A stretch of DNA of 64,000 nt from Bacteroidia bacterium (GCA_030426665.1 JAUHYD010000005.1:1-64000); one strand, 5' to 3'. Shown: positions 34,501 to 39,183, counted from the stretch's first letter. Notes: generated by a model from the sequence alone, not told the origin. Numbers and translations are program-made.

Positions 34501-36366
34501 CGAAGCCGAACCGGAACAACCATTTGCATCAACACCATATACAGTATAGGTCTTATCGTGAGTTGTAGTAGTGGTAGGACTTGCACAACTTGTGCATGAC
34601 AAATAATAATACGGTGACCATGTATATGACACACCACCTGTTGCTGTAAGTACCGCAGAAGAGCCATAACAAAGAGTAATATCAGGACCTGCACTTATCG
34701 CAGGTAGTGGGTTAACCGTTACCGTAACCACTGCCGTATTTGAACCTCCACAGCCGGCAATACTTGAGCCTGTTACGGTGTATGTAGTTGTTGTAGAGGG
34801 GAAAGCTTCAGTTTCATCACAATCGGTACAGGATAAATCCAAATCAGGTAACCATTCATATGAATCTGCTCCGCTCGCGTGCAATATTACCGTGTCTCCC
34901 TCGCACATAGCACTTACGGGCGATACACTTACTGACATTGCAGCAGAAAAAGGTAGAATTCCATCAGCAGTATTTGATGACAATCCATAATTATCTATCG
35001 CCAGATATTTGAAAACCGCATCACCTACAAAAACATCAGCGGGATCAAACTTCAACGTTGTAGATTGCGATACACTTAATATTAAACCGGCACTTGCGGG
35101 AACATAAGACGAACCATTGTGATAATACAAAACCCCTGTCGACGCAGGAGGTACAGATACTATCTTATAATTTGCGATATACCCGCCCGGATTAATGTCC
35201 GTAGCATCGAGTGAAGGTACAGGCAACATCCCGGTACCATCGAAATTACATTTTACTTCCTTGGCTACGTCATTTGCGATAGGCGCCAATCTGTTAGACA
35301 ACTGAAATATGCCGGTTACTGCCAACATATCCAACCCACCGTTACCCCCAGTTGTATTCGTAGGGAAATAGCTTGTGTTCATCCAGTCAACCACCCTGGA
35401 GCCGCTTGCACTCGAAGGGAAATCACCACCAAAAACAGAATAACCATATATTACAGTACCATTTGGAAGCCCCAAATCAGAATATCTAATAAATACACCC
35501 CCAACCCCTTGGTGGTTATCTGTAGTAGTAGATATCTCCAATTTGCTGTCGCTAGGGTCTTTCCTCATAACGTAGGAAGTCATTACAATAATAGGGTTAA
35601 TTGTTCCGTAGTCCGAAGATGTCAAATGCAACACCGACGTATACGTAGCAGGATCATTTGAACTATTGAGACTCTTAATTACTGCAACGCAAAAATTATC
35701 ATGGCCACCTAGTACACCTCTATCTAAAACTATAAAACCTTCCTGAGAATTAGCCGCAATAGTATATCCGTCTGGGATAATATAATCTAAACGCTCAATG
35801 TTATTATTGTTTCCGTTTCCATCACCTTGGTTATTGAAGATATTGTCAGTACCGGCATTAAGTCCTCTTGCTCCATTAAACATGATTTCCATACTCTCCT
35901 GATAAGGCTGTCTCAGCCGAACTAGTGGATAGGAACCTGAATGATGGTGATGGCCTCCCCCACCTTCTGTCGTAAATTCACCATCAGTTGTTGGCTGATA
36001 CCACAGCAACTGCCGGATCCCCGAAACCTCACTATTATCATGTCGGCGAATCTTTACAAACGCAGTTGGTATATTTCTGTAAGCATAGGAATTCGAGCCA
36101 ATACCAAACGAACTGAAGTTCAATATGTTATTGCTTGTACCGCTTTCTGTACCGAACTTGTAGGTAAACCACGTACTCTCCAGAGAACTGTTCTGTGCGC
36201 CACGTGCATCGTAGTGCTTACCGCTGCTTGTTGGCGAATAGGAAGAATTGAATGACTGGATACCCAATTGTCCAAAACCTGAAAATGACGCCAAACAGGC
36301 GATAAGAACAAAAGCGAATTGCCTTCCCAGTACCGTTTTCCTGCTGTGTGTGTAAACTTTATTCAT
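10528..36366 (-). CDS. Giant T9SS-exported surface adhesin with SprB, Ig-like and NHL domains (8612 aa)
   Basis: ATG at 36366; a signal peptide covers roughly residues 1-32 (hydrophobic FAFVLIACLASFSGFG). Order: unassigned N-terminal region (33-475) with an HHHH cluster; PKD/Ig-like domains (about 480-1070); one SprB repeat; 66 SprB-type repeats as 22 three-repeat units (about 1147-6097); two more SprB repeats; 15 Ig-like domains with a GTWSSS.. core (about 6260-7330); six NHL repeats (about 7460-7790); a cadherin-like segment; seven Ig-like domains; one SprB repeat; and a type A T9SS sorting domain (about 8535-8612, HPNPFTTNA to the final LLVK). SprB of Flavobacterium is a mobile gliding adhesin; a similar attachment or motility role is inferred here. 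The gene ends at a strong terminator and is probably transcribed alone. Confidence 0.93.
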   Translation of the reverse strand: MNKVYTHSRKTVLGRQFAFVLIACLASFSGFGQLGIQSFNSSYSPTSSGKHYDARGAQNSSLESTWFTYKFGTESGTSNNILNFSSFGIGSNSYAYRNIPTAFVKIRRHDNSEVSGIRQLLWYQPTTDGEFTTEGGGGHHHHSGSYPLVRLRQPYQESMEIMFNGARGLNAGTDNIFNNQGDGNGNNNNIERLDYIIPDGYTIAANSQEGFIVLDRGVLGGHDNFCVAVIKSLNSSNDPATYTSVLHLTSSDYGTINPIIVMTSYVMRKDPSDSKLEISTTTDNHQGVGGVFIRYSDLGLPNGTVIYGYSVFGGDFPSSASGSRVVDWMNTSYFPTNTTGGNGGLDMLAVTGIFQLSNRLAPIANDVAKEVKCNFDGTGMLPVPSLDATDINPGGYIANYKIVSVPPASTGVLYYHNGSSYVPASAGLILSVSQSTTLKFDPADVFVGDAVFKYLAIDNYGLSSNTADGILPFSAAMSVSVSPVSAMCEGDTVILHASGADSYEWLPDLDLSCTDCDETEAFPSTTTTYTVTGSSIAGCGGSNTAVVTVTVNPLPAISAGPDITLCYGSSAVLTATGGVSYTWSPYYYLSCTSCASPTTTTTHDKTYTVYGVDANGCSGSASVHIDVTSTAASISGDSYICGGESTTYSSSTSGGTWSSSNTSVATVNVSTGVVTGVSAGSAIISYVISGGCYATKTVNVIAGPTLTTSSDVAICEGTSTVLSVSGDTHYTWSPSSGLSCDDCDNPTASPSATTTYTVTASTWGCESSATITVSVNPLPAISAGPDFDLCYGSSAVLTATGGVSYTWSPYYYLSCTSCASPTTTTTHDKTYTVTGIDENGCSNSATVNIDVKPSPSPITGDSEVCVGSTITHSCGSSGGTWISSNPSVATVNSSGEITGVSAGTAIISCFNYYGCYSTKTITVHAAPVISAGLDFDLCYGSTATLNATGGVSYVWSPYYYLSCTSCASPTTTTTHDKTYTVTGIDANGCSGSATVNINVVPSPAAISGSSDLCVGSLGTYSSETPGGTWSSSNSSIASVDPLSGVVNGVANGTVEITYSLSTGCFVTKSISVNPVPFATVTSYSDVTCFGGSNGSINLSVTSGTPTYSYSWSNDAITQDISGLSAGTYTVLITDSKGCTTTKEKILYEPTLLTSTSTAVNVSCYGESNGSVDVTVSGGTTPYTYSWSNGATTEDISGLAAGTYSVLVTDANGCTTTQTKTITQPATLTASATSTNALCYGCDNGTADLTVVGGTTPYTYSWSNGATTQDLTGLVAGTYSVTITDANGCTTTTTVVITEPSEFTGTVTNTNVSCNGGSNGTADLTVSGGTTPYTYAWSNGATTEDVSGLAAGTYSVVVTDANGYTITKSVTVTEPATLTSTSTAVNVSCYGESNGSVDVTVAGGTTAYTYSWSNGATTQDITGLAAGTYSVLVTDANGCTTTQTKTITQPATLTASATSTNALCYGCDNGTADLTVSGGTAPYTYSWSNGATTEDLAGLVAGTYSVTITDANGCTTTTTVVITEPSEFTGTVTNTNVSCNGGTNGTADLTVSGGTTPYTYAWSNGATTQDLSGLAAGTYSVVVTDANGYTITKSVTVTEPATLISTSTAVNVSCNGESNGSVDVTVTGGTTAYTYSWSNGATTQDISGLAAGTYSVLVTDANGCTTTQTKTITQPATLTASATATNALCYGCDNGTADLTVAGGTTPYTYSWSNGATTQDLTGLVAGTYSVTITDANGCTTTTTVVVTEPSEFTGTVTNTNVSCNGGSNGTADLTVSGGTTPYTYAWSNGATTQDLSGLSAGTYSVVVTDANGYTITKSVNVTEPATLTSSSTAVNVSCYGESNGSVDVTVSGGTTAYTYSWSNGATTEDISGLAAGTYSVLVTDANGCTTTQTKTITQPATLTASATSTNALCYGCANGTADLTVAGGTTPYTYSWSNGATTQDLTGLVAGTYSVTITDANGCTTTTTVVITEPSEFNGTVTNTNVSCNGGANGTADLTVSGGTTPYTYAWSNGATTEDVTGLAAGTYSVVVTDANGYTITKSVTVTEPATLTSTSTAVNVSCNGESNGSVDLTVSGGTTAYTYSWSNGATTEDISGLAAGTYSVLVTDANGCTTTQIKTITQPATLTASATSTNALCYGCNNGTADLTVAGGTTPYTYSWSNGATTEDLTGLVAGTYSVTITDANGCTATTTVVITEPSEFTGTVTNTNVSCNGSDNGTADLTVSGGTTPYTYAWSNGATTEDVTGLSAGTYSVVVTDANGYTITKSVTVTEPATLTSTSTAVNVSCYGESNGSVDVTVSGGTTAYTYSWSNGATTQDISGLAAGTYSVLVTDANGCTTTQTKTITQPATLTASATSTNALCYGCDNGTADLTVAGGTTPYTYSWSNGATTQDLTGLVAGTYSVTITDANGCTATATVVITEPSEFTGTVTNTNVSCNGGANGTADLTVSGGTTPYTYTWSNGATTEDVTGLAAGTYSVVVTDANGYTITKSVTVTEPATLTSASTAVNVSCHGESNGSVDVTVTGGTTAYTYSWSNGATTEDISGLAAGTYSVLVTDANGCTTTQTKTITQPATLTASATSTNALCYGCDNGTADLTVAGGTTPYTYSWSNGATTQDLTGLVAGTYSVTITDANGCTATATVVITEPSEFTGTVTNTNVSCNGGVNGTADLTVSGGTTPYTYAWSNGATTEDVTGLAAGTYSVVVTDANGYTITKSVTVTEPATLTSTSTAVNVSCHGESNGSVDLTVSGGTTAYTYSWSNGATTEDISGLAAGTYSVLVTDANGCTTTQTKTITQPATLTASATSTNALCYGCDNGTADLTVAGGTTPYTYSWSNGATTEDLTGLVAGTYSVTITDANGCTTTTTVLITEPSEFTGTVTNTNVSCNGGDNGTADLTVSGGTTPYTYAWSNGATTEDVTGLAAGTYSVVVTDANGYTITKSVTVTEPATLTSTSTSVNVSCHGESNGSVDLTVSGGTTAYTYSWSNGATTEDISGLVAGTYSVLVTDANGCTTTQTKTITQPATLTASATATNALCYGCDNGTADLTVSGGTTPYTYSWSNGATTQDLTGLVAGTYSVTITDANGCTTTATVVITEPSEFTATVTNTNVSCNGGANGTADLTVSGGTTPYTYAWSNGATTEDVTGLAAGTYSVVVTDANGYTVTKSVTVTEPATLTSSSTAVNVSCYGESNGSVDLTVSGGTTAYTYSWSNGATTQDISGLAAGTYSVLVTDANGCTTTQTKTITQPATLTASATSTNALCYGCDNGTADLTVAGGTTPYTYSWSNGATTEDLTGLVAGTYSVTITDANGCTTTTTVVITEPSEFTGTVTNTNVSCNGGDNGTADLTVSGGTTPYTYAWSNGATTEDVTGLAAGTYSVVVTDANGYTITKSVTVTEPATLTSTSTSVNVSCHGESNGSVDLTVSGGTTAYTYSWSNGATTEDISGLVAGTYSVLVTDANGCTTTQTKTITQPATLTASATATNALCYGCDNGTADLTVSGGTTPYTYSWSNGATTQDLTGLVAGTYSVTITDANGCTTTATVVITEPSEFTATVTNTNVSCNGGANGTADLTVSGGTTPYTYAWSNGATTEDVTGLAAGTYSVVVTDANGYTVTKSVTVTEPATLTSSSTAVNVSCYGESNGSVDLTVSGGTTAYTYSWSNGATTQDISGLAAGTYSVLVTDANGCTTTQTKTITQPATLTASATSTNALCYGCDNGTADLTVAGGTTPYTYSWSNGATTEDLTGLVAGTYSVAITDANGCTTTATVVITEPSEFTGEVTNTNVSCNGGTDGTADLTVSGGTTPYTYAWSNDATTEDVTGLAAGTYSVVVTDANGYTITKSVTVTEPATLTSASTAVNVSCYGESDGSVDVTVSGGTTAYTYSWSNGATTEDISGLAAGTYSVLVTDANGCTTTQTKTITQPATLTASATSTNALCYGCDNGTADLTVAGGTTPYTYSWSNGAATEDLTGLVAGTYSVTITDANGCTTTATVVITEPSEFTGTVTNTNVSCNGGTNGTADLTVSGGTTPYTYAWSNGVTTEDVAGLAAGTYSVVVTDANGYTITKSVTVTEPATLTSISTAVNVSCYGESNGSVDVTVSGGTTAYTYSWSNGATTEDISGLAAGTYSVLVTDANGCTTTQTKTITQPATLTASAASTNALCYGCDNGTADLTVAGGTTPYTYSWSNGATTEDLTGLVAGTYSVTITDANGCTTTTTVVITEPSEFTGTVTNTNVSCNGGTNGTADLTVSGGTTPYTYAWSNGATTEDVTGLAAGNYSVVVTDANGYTITKSVTVTEPATLTSASTAVNVSCYGESNGSVDVTVSGGTTAYTYSWSNGATTEDISGLAAGTYSVLVTDANGCTTTQTKTITQPATLTASATSTNALCYGCDNGTADLTVSGGTAPYTYSWSNGATTQDLTGLVAGTYSVTITDANGCTVTTTVVITEPSEFTATVTNTNVSCNGGANGTADLTVSGGTTPYTYAWSNGATTEDVTGLAAGSYSAVVTDANGYTITKSVTVTEPATLSSTSTAVNVSCYGESNGSVDLTVSGGTTAYTYSWSNGATTEDISGLAAGTYSVLVTDANGCTTTQTKTITQPATLTASAASTNALCYGCDNGTADLTVAGGTTPYTYSWSNGATTEDLTGLVAGTYSVTITDANGCTTTTTVVITEPSEFTGTVTNTNVSCNGGDNGTADLTVSGGTTPYTYAWSNGETTEDVTGLAAGNYSVVVTDANGYTITKSVTVTEPATLTSTSTSVNVSCHGESNGSVDLTVSGGTTAYTYSWSNGATTEDISGLAAGTYSVLVTDANGCTTTQTKTITQPATLTASATSTNALCYGCDNGTADLTVAGGTTPYTYSWSNGATTEDLTGLVAGTYSVTITDANGCTTTTTVVITEPSEFTGTVTNTNVSCNGGDNGTADLTVSGGTTPYTYAWSNGATTEDVAGLAAGTYSVVVTDVNGYTITKSVTVTEPATLSSTSTAVNVSCYGESNGSVDLTVTGGTTAYTYSWSNGATTEDISGLAAGTYSVLVTDANGCTTTQTKTITQPATLTASATATNALCYGCDNGTADLTVAGGTTPYTYSWSNGATTEDLTGLVAGTYSVTITDANGCTTSTTVVITEPSEFAGTVTNTNVSCNGGANGTADLTVAGGTTPYTYAWSNGATTEDVAGLAAGTYSVVVTDANGYTITKSVTVTEPATLTSTSTAVNVSCNGESNGSVDLTVSGGTTAYTYSWSNGATTEDISGLAAGTYSVLVTDANGCTTTQTKTITQPATLTASATSTNALCYGCANGTADLTVSGGTTPYTYSWSNGATTEDLTGLVAGTYSVAITDANGCTTTTTVVITEPSEFTGTVTNTNVSCNGGSNGTADLTVSGGTTPYTYAWSNGATTEDVTGLSAGTYSVVVTDANGYTITKSVTVTEPATLTSTSTAVNVSCYGESNGSVDLTVSGGTTAYTYSWSNGATTEDISGLAAGIYSVLVTDANGCTTTQTKTITQPATLTASATSTNALCYGCDNGTADLTVAGGTTPYTYSWSNGATTQDLTGLVAGTYSVTITDANGCTTTTTVVITEPSEFTGTVANTNVSCNGGANGTADLTVSGGTTPYTYAWSNGATTEDVTGLAAGTYSVVVTDANGYTITKSVTVTEPATLTSTSTAVNVSCYGESNGSVDVTVSGGTTAYTYSWSNGATTEDISGLAAGTYSVLVTDANGCTTTQTKTITQPATLTASATSTNALCYGCDNGTADLTVAGGTTPYTYSWSNGATTQDLTGLVAGTYSVTITDANGCTTTTTVVITEPSEFTGTVTNTNVSCNGGANGTADLTVSGGTTPYTYAWSNGATTEDVTGLAAGTYSVVVTDANGYTITKSVTVTEPATLSSTSTAVNVSCYGESNGSVELTVSGGTTAYTYSWSNGATTEDISSLAAGTYSVLVTDANGCTTTQTKTITQPATLTASATSTNALCYGCDNGTADLSVAGGTTPYTYSWSNGATTQDLTGLVAGTYSVTITDANGCTTTTTVVITEPSAFTGTVTNTNVSCNGGANGTADLTVSGGTTPYTYAWSNGATTEDVTGLAAGTYSVVVTDANGYTLTKSVTVIEPSAITSTLSVVNVSCNGDSNGSIDLAVTGGVAGYTYSWSNGAITEDLSGLVAGVYSVTITDANGCAKNETVTITQPASLTQTAVVNNVTCWGGSDGAIDVTITGGTSPYTYSWSSGETCQDLGVLDTGIHTLTVTDANGCIAVNTYTITQDPATMVTLTGVDFMCVGNTYAFVGTPSTGTWSTSNPYKAQVSTATGVVTGMGVGTANITYTGVAGCYKVIHVTVDIPAMPLAGPDRVCVGQEITMSSSDIGGTWSSSNTARATIGSTSGVVTGISAGYVHLTYTKSSGCYSTHLIYVNSLPATITGVSEICEGSSDALYSSSGGASVWSSSNPSVAAIDSFSGILTGVLSGVATITYSSSTGCYRTHEVTVNPTPTAIAGDLDVCAGVVSVLTSSPSGGTWHSCTPAVATIGTTDGYLTGHVGGVALITYTLPTGCSTVSMTTVYDAPAPIYGLPVICVGTSTVMSSATTGGTWTSDNTSVATVSSGGVVTGVSVGTATISYFTGGSCFQSIVVTVNPALSVITGSDEICVGLTTTLSNAVAGGYWVSSMPVVASVNVYTGVVTGISTGSADITYTAAGGCFAVKHIDVTASPSLIVGAHKICSGTSTTFSHSAPGGVWSSSNTSVATIDATTGLVNGISSGVALITYSLSSGCEVIKAIVVNTNPAPITGSTSVCEGSMSMLSSGTTGGTWTSSDSSVASIHCTAGFMGALTSGTATITYSIPFTGCFTTTDVTVNPLPAHISCSPAICAGSPTAFGSSPAGGLWTSGNTAIATVDPSTGVVTGITAGWVRITYTLPSGCSRNSVVMVASPPPPISGILSLCEGNTTALTSYGGSWSSDNTTVATVAPSGIVTGVSAGTATISYTNFAGCARTVVVTVNAAMPASIGASTVCVGQTTLLSNTVGGGTWISSNPSVAHVNSETGMITGVSAGTANITYKLGYTCYTVSTITVNTSIGSISGGSSVCSGGTTTFTHAVGGGSWSSSNTSVASVNASTGEITGLSAGSSTITYAISGGCFSTKVINVIETPSAISGHTSVCAGSDITLSAGSAIGSWSSSDLSIATINPTSGVVSGIAAGTTVISFVNAGGCFSTMVVTVNGLPTVDEIVSADTPSICIGSSFALTNATYGGTWSSSEASVATVSGSGMVHGLAAGTTTISYTVVGGCGSVSATVVVTVNGAPSAGVITGASNVCVDGIIPLYASVPGGNWTSGSPLVAITCPCNSGQVTGMAPGVATLSYTVSDACGTSVATYPVTVNAIPAIVTDVIAPVVAGYGDASLSFTTTGGATHYSIVWDASASSAGFTDVTGAAITSSPMTITVPSSITEGTYTGSISVSNGYCTGSLQPISIVVNESVNIFTYAGTGVFGYTGDDSAATNAKISHPYNLATDCAGNTYIADYNNAVIRKVSPTGVITTIAGNGVIGYGGDGGPATAASMSNPYGIAFDAAGNVYFSDYNNHVVRRVSTSGIITRVAGNGAHSYTGDGGMATDAALYYPSGLAIDGAGNLYIADNANNAVRKVDVSGVITTYAGTGMPGYSGDGGSAASAELSAPIGLHASASGNLYITDYGNQAVRMVDVTGTITTVAGTGITGYAGDGGPATDARLNHPVGITSDASGNVYFTEQHNNLVRKINSAGFISTIAGNHTSGYSGDGGPALLAQINQPMGLSIDCAGQLYVADNANFAIRILGVYNRKPFFVAGDVQELDMCSGTGSADLNERLTVIDYDTTQTESWTVVVAPAHGTLAGTYTTVSTGSALVPTGLSYTPAPGYSGSDVIVIKVSDGIASTTTTINVSVSVPPVAGVISGASELCGYGVAPLSTTGTGGVWSSANPSIATVSTSGVVTGTGYGTALISYTVSNSCGTDVATATVTFNPAPDAGHVIGAAKVCKETSIFYAATVSGGTWSSSDMSIATVSASGEVYGVDTGTATITYTVSNACGTAFSLRDVTVEILPTAMPITGSDVVCVGASVTMFNDVPHGAWYSSNASVAVVDIDHGTVTGISAGTALISYVHNTTCGVVMSTKLITVNETSTSIPSIGGTAVVCPGATTGLYNTLSGGTWSYTGYPAVVEVDSVTGVVTGLTSGTATVTYTVSHTCGTSYVTRVVTVNALPTVAPITGTMSICAGWTITASNATLGGVWSSSDVSLATVNSAGIISGISAGMPTISYSVSNACGTTSAIVYVPVVAVPEVSDISGPSTVCAASTITLSNTTVGGTWHSDNESVAVVSSTGVVTGVGAGSTIITYSVHNGCGYSSAIKTITVNPLPTVAPVTGISVFCVGSDITLSDSTAGGTWSSSNPAVATVGSTGIVSAISTGTSVISYIVTNSCGTVYATKTITVKNIYATIYGSHVSTPGGSDGCALLTVTGGVAPYTYLWSNGATTEHLSGLVAGTYSVLVTDAIGDTATASVTIEELAAKGITAGGEEGINVNVMHGAHPNPFTTNAVIRFNLPEGDFATVELFSAATGAKVTTVFSDYINAGEEYSAIVNGDGLSSGMYIYRISTQTHAYIGKILLVK
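12990..14000 (-). other. Six-repeat NHL beta-propeller inside the giant adhesin
   Basis: Six repeats each carry GY.GDGG.A..A.....P.G and a later G..Y..D..N..VR pattern, which is the NHL signature (for example GYSGDGGPALLAQ and LYVADNANFAIR). They lie at about residues 7460-7790, between two blocks of Ig-like domains. Six NHL repeats would suit a complete propeller. NHL propellers often bind proteins, RNA or glycans, so this may be a ligand-binding head; the ligand is unknown. Confidence 0.85.
25126..26403 (-). repeat. First copy of a perfect 1278-bp tandem duplication
   Basis: Line-by-line reading shows that 25126-26403 is identical to 26476-27753, an offset of 1350 bp or two 675-bp units. 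Flanking bases 25125/26475 and 26404/27754 differ. Other unit pairs in the array carry many synonymous differences, so this is a recent duplication or conversion (or an assembly artefact). Confidence 0.95.
26476..27753 (-). repeat. Second copy of the perfect 1278-bp tandem duplication
   Basis: It is identical to 25126-26403. The duplicated stretch keeps the reading frame and the A-B-C repeat order. Confidence 0.95.
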
Positions 36367-36521
36367 AACGAATAGTTTTAAACTTCTTTAGACCTATCAA
36401 CTGTTTAACCGCAAAATGACATTCTGGCAAAACAACTTTTATGTCTTATATATGTAATTATTTAATTTAAATTTCTGGTTTTACTACCTTTTTAACATTC
36501 TTTATAGCGAAAAATATGCCA

Positions 36522-36529
36522 AAATTATA
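36522..36529 (-). promoter_or_regulatory. Alternative -7 element (TAATTTTG) for the giant adhesin
   Basis: It reads TAATTTTG on the minus strand, a TAnnTTTG match about 155 nt ahead of the start at 36366. A convincing -33 element was not seen. Confidence 0.3.
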
Positions 36530-36862
36530 TCTCGTTGTTTTTTAGCACATTACGAATTTAATTTATTATAAACACTTCCGCAGTCTGGAATTTTTTTCCA
36601 GTTTTCGGAATCGAATAAATTTCATTTATCACTCTATTCACATCACCTATTTTACTCAATTACTAAAATCTGTTCGTCACAAAACATTCTATTCAACCGC
36701 TACAACCAATCCACACATCGACGATATTATTGCAACAACTAACGCCTGTAGTTAAACAATGATTTTCCCTATACTGACGCACAATGTTTTCCCCATCAAA
36801 TTCACATTATCTATTAAATTTTTAAATATACGTATGGCCGCAATATTGGCATATTGGGGCTA

Positions 36863-36870
36863 CAAAGGTA
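36863..36870 (-). promoter_or_regulatory. Candidate -7 element (TACCTTTG) for the giant adhesin
   Basis: It reads TACCTTTG on the minus strand, the same form as the elements ahead of the helicase and the thiolase. CAAC/CAAA triplets at 36882-36888 could supply a TTG -33 box. If used, the leader would be about 490 nt. Confidence 0.4.
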
Positions 36871-37261
36871 CCACCAACACCCAACAAATAAATATTTTAC
36901 TTAATTAATAAAATGTTATTGACCAACAGTTAACAAGTTCCTTGAGGGGCCTATTTTGCCAAACATGTATCAAGTCTCATCAACCGATACTCAAAAGAGG
37001 ACATTCTAAAAACTAAACACTGAAGGCCAATTCCCTCATTTTCCACACAATACAGATAACAATTTCTTATGTTCTGAAACCTTATGCAATTGTTATTGCC
37101 TTTTCACGGAATCACTATATCAGCTACCTGCGTAGTAAAACCACAAACTACCTGAACAAAATGTCACATTATTCAAACCTGCTAACGCATAAAACAATTT
37201 TTACATAAACAGACGCAGGTTGCATTAAAATAATTTATTTTTTACTTAACATACGTTAGCC

Positions 37262-37269
37262 TACCTTTG
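37262..37269 (+). promoter_or_regulatory. Candidate -7 element (TACCTTTG) of the helicase gene
   Basis: Full TAnnTTTG match 50 nt ahead of the ATG at 37319, with a T-rich TTTA at 37241-37244 at about -33 spacing. The predicted leader is about 45 nt. Confidence 0.6.
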
Positions 37270-37318
37270 CAGCCGCATTACCCATAGGTATTGCATAATT
37301 TCACAAAAGTTCTTTTTA

Positions 37319-39064
37319 ATGATTTCATTTTCATCGTTCTCCCTTCGGGAAGAACTGACGCAGGCTATTTCTGACCTTGGCTTCGAGACACCTACTCCTA
37401 TTCAGCAAAAAGTAATACCAACTCTCCTTACAGATCCCATAGACATAATAGGGCTTGCGCAAACCGGTACCGGCAAAACTGCCGCATTCGGGCTGCCCCT
37501 TCTCCACCACGTAGACGTTGCTGAAAAGCACGTGCAGTGTCTGGTACTCAGCCCAACTCGTGAACTCTGTATGCAAATACAGACTGAAATGAGCAAGTAT
37601 GGCGCTCAAATGCGTGGACTGCGCATTACAGCTGTTTATGGCGGCATGCCCATAGGTGCCCAGATTCGCGAGTTGAAAGCACACCCACAAGTGGTCGTTG
37701 CAACTCCCGGCAGGCTTATTGACCTGTTGGAACGCAAAGCAATTTCATTAGACGAAGTCGAGTACGTGGTACTCGATGAAGCCGACGAAATGCTTAACAT
37801 GGGCTTCAGAGAAGATATTGACCTGATTCTGAAAAACACACCTTCGCGTGAACATACTTGGTTGTTTTCTGCAACTATGAGCAATGAAGTGCGTGGCATC
37901 GCCAAACGCTTCATGAAAGACTGGAAAGAGTTTTCCGTAGCTACGGCGAACACTACCAATGAAAACATTGACCACCAATATTACGTAGCCAATCACCACA
38001 ATAGGTACGAGGCACTACGTCGTTTACTTGACTTTACGCCCGGTATATATGGTATCATTTTCACTCGTACCCGTCAGGATGCACAAGATGTTTCTGAGAA
38101 GCTTATGAAAATGGGCTACCAGGTTAGTGCATTGCATGGGGATATGGATCAGAAAATGCGTTCAAAAGTCATGGACCGGTTCAAGAGTAAGCAACTTCAA
38201 TGTATTGTTGCTACCGATGTTGCAGCAAGGGGTATAGATGTAAATGATATAACCCACGTTATCAACTACGAACTACCGGATGACCCGGAGGTATATACGC
38301 ACCGAAGTGGTCGTACAGCACGAGCCGGAAAATCCGGTATCTGCATGTCGATTGTGTCGCCAAAACAAATATCTAATATCAGACAAATCGAGCGTCTGGT
38401 TAAGCAAAAATTCCACAAGAGCGACATTCCGGATGGTGCCGAGGTTGTACGAAAGCGTTTGTTCCACTATTTGGAACAAATAGCTAGTGCAGAGCCTCAA
38501 GCCGATTTCGCAAAGCTATATCATGAAAGTATCCATGAGCAATTTGCAGATGTTGATAAAGATGAACTGATTCGCAAGCTGATTTGGTTGCAACTCAAAG
38601 ACACAATTGATGCATACCACAACACTAATGACTTGAATGCTGGTTATGAAACAAAGGAACGCGGTGCACGTGGCAATCGATCTGTAAGACTCTTTATCAA
38701 CCTGGGCGAAAAAGATGGTCTTACTACCGGAAAACTACTGCAGTTTATTACTGAGTCGACCGATATTGACTCAGGGCTCATAGAGCGAATAACAGTTCGG
38801 GAATTAAGTAGCTTTTTTAATGTTCCGGGCATGGCAGCGGAAGCTGTGATGGATCAGCTTTCATCAAGGAAGTTTCACGGACGTAGAGTACGTCTTGAAG
38901 AAGCTGAGCAAAGTGGTGGACGAGGAAGAAGTGGTGGCGGCAAGAAAGACTTCCGCGGTGGCGGAGGAGGAGGGCATAGATCTAAAAGCCAAAGCCCACG
39001 CTTTTCCGGAGACGTAAGAACTTTCGGAAGCCGTGAAGGTGGTTACAAAGGAAAAAAGAGATAA
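37319..39064 (+). CDS. deaD: DEAD-box RNA helicase, DeaD/CsdA type
   Basis: This is an ATP-dependent RNA helicase that unwinds structured RNA, usually linked to ribosome assembly and cold growth. Visible motifs are the Q motif (GFETPTPIQQ, 21-30), Walker A AQTGTGKT (47-54), PTREL (79-83), TPGR (129-132), DEAD (153-156), SAT (184-186), ATDVAARGID and HRSGRTARAG. After the two RecA-like domains comes a DbpA-type RNA-binding domain (about 450-530, VRLFINLGEKDG to FHGRRVRLEEAE), which separates DeaD/CsdA from RhlE. The tail is rich in Gly, Arg and Lys (about 535-581), an RNA-binding feature. Length 581 aa fits the family. It is a single gene with its own -7 element and terminator. Confidence 0.93.
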   Translation: MISFSSFSLREELTQAISDLGFETPTPIQQKVIPTLLTDPIDIIGLAQTGTGKTAAFGLPLLHHVDVAEKHVQCLVLSPTRELCMQIQTEMSKYGAQMRGLRITAVYGGMPIGAQIRELKAHPQVVVATPGRLIDLLERKAISLDEVEYVVLDEADEMLNMGFREDIDLILKNTPSREHTWLFSATMSNEVRGIAKRFMKDWKEFSVATANTTNENIDHQYYVANHHNRYEALRRLLDFTPGIYGIIFTRTRQDAQDVSEKLMKMGYQVSALHGDMDQKMRSKVMDRFKSKQLQCIVATDVAARGIDVNDITHVINYELPDDPEVYTHRSGRTARAGKSGICMSIVSPKQISNIRQIERLVKQKFHKSDIPDGAEVVRKRLFHYLEQIASAEPQADFAKLYHESIHEQFADVDKDELIRKLIWLQLKDTIDAYHNTNDLNAGYETKERGARGNRSVRLFINLGEKDGLTTGKLLQFITESTDIDSGLIERITVRELSSFFNVPGMAAEAVMDQLSSRKFHGRRVRLEEAEQSGGRGRSGGGKKDFRGGGGGGHRSKSQSPRFSGDVRTFGSREGGYKGKKR

Positions 39065-39098
39065 CCATTTATAATTTTATTGAATTCAATTTCATTTT

Positions 39099-39140
39099 GA
39101 TGCCGTTGTTGGTTTTATACTAACAACGGCATTCTCTTTA
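39099..39140 (+). terminator. Intrinsic terminator of the helicase gene
   Basis: A 13-bp stem (39101-39113 with 39119-39131, one G-T wobble) and a 5-nt loop, followed by a T-rich stretch (TTCTCTTTA), lies 37 bp past the helicase stop. Confidence 0.75.
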
Positions 39141-39183
39141 CTAGCACCTATTCATAGGAAACCTGATGCACTTACAGTTTACA

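Larger units (their letters stand above)
36367..37318. other. Divergent intergenic region between the giant adhesin and the helicase
   Basis: About 950 bp of AT-rich sequence without a convincing gene. It holds candidate -7 elements for both directions (36522-36529 and 36863-36870 minus; 37262-37269 plus). Its size suggests a long leader on the giant adhesin transcript. No riboswitch or RNA gene was recognised. Confidence 0.6.
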
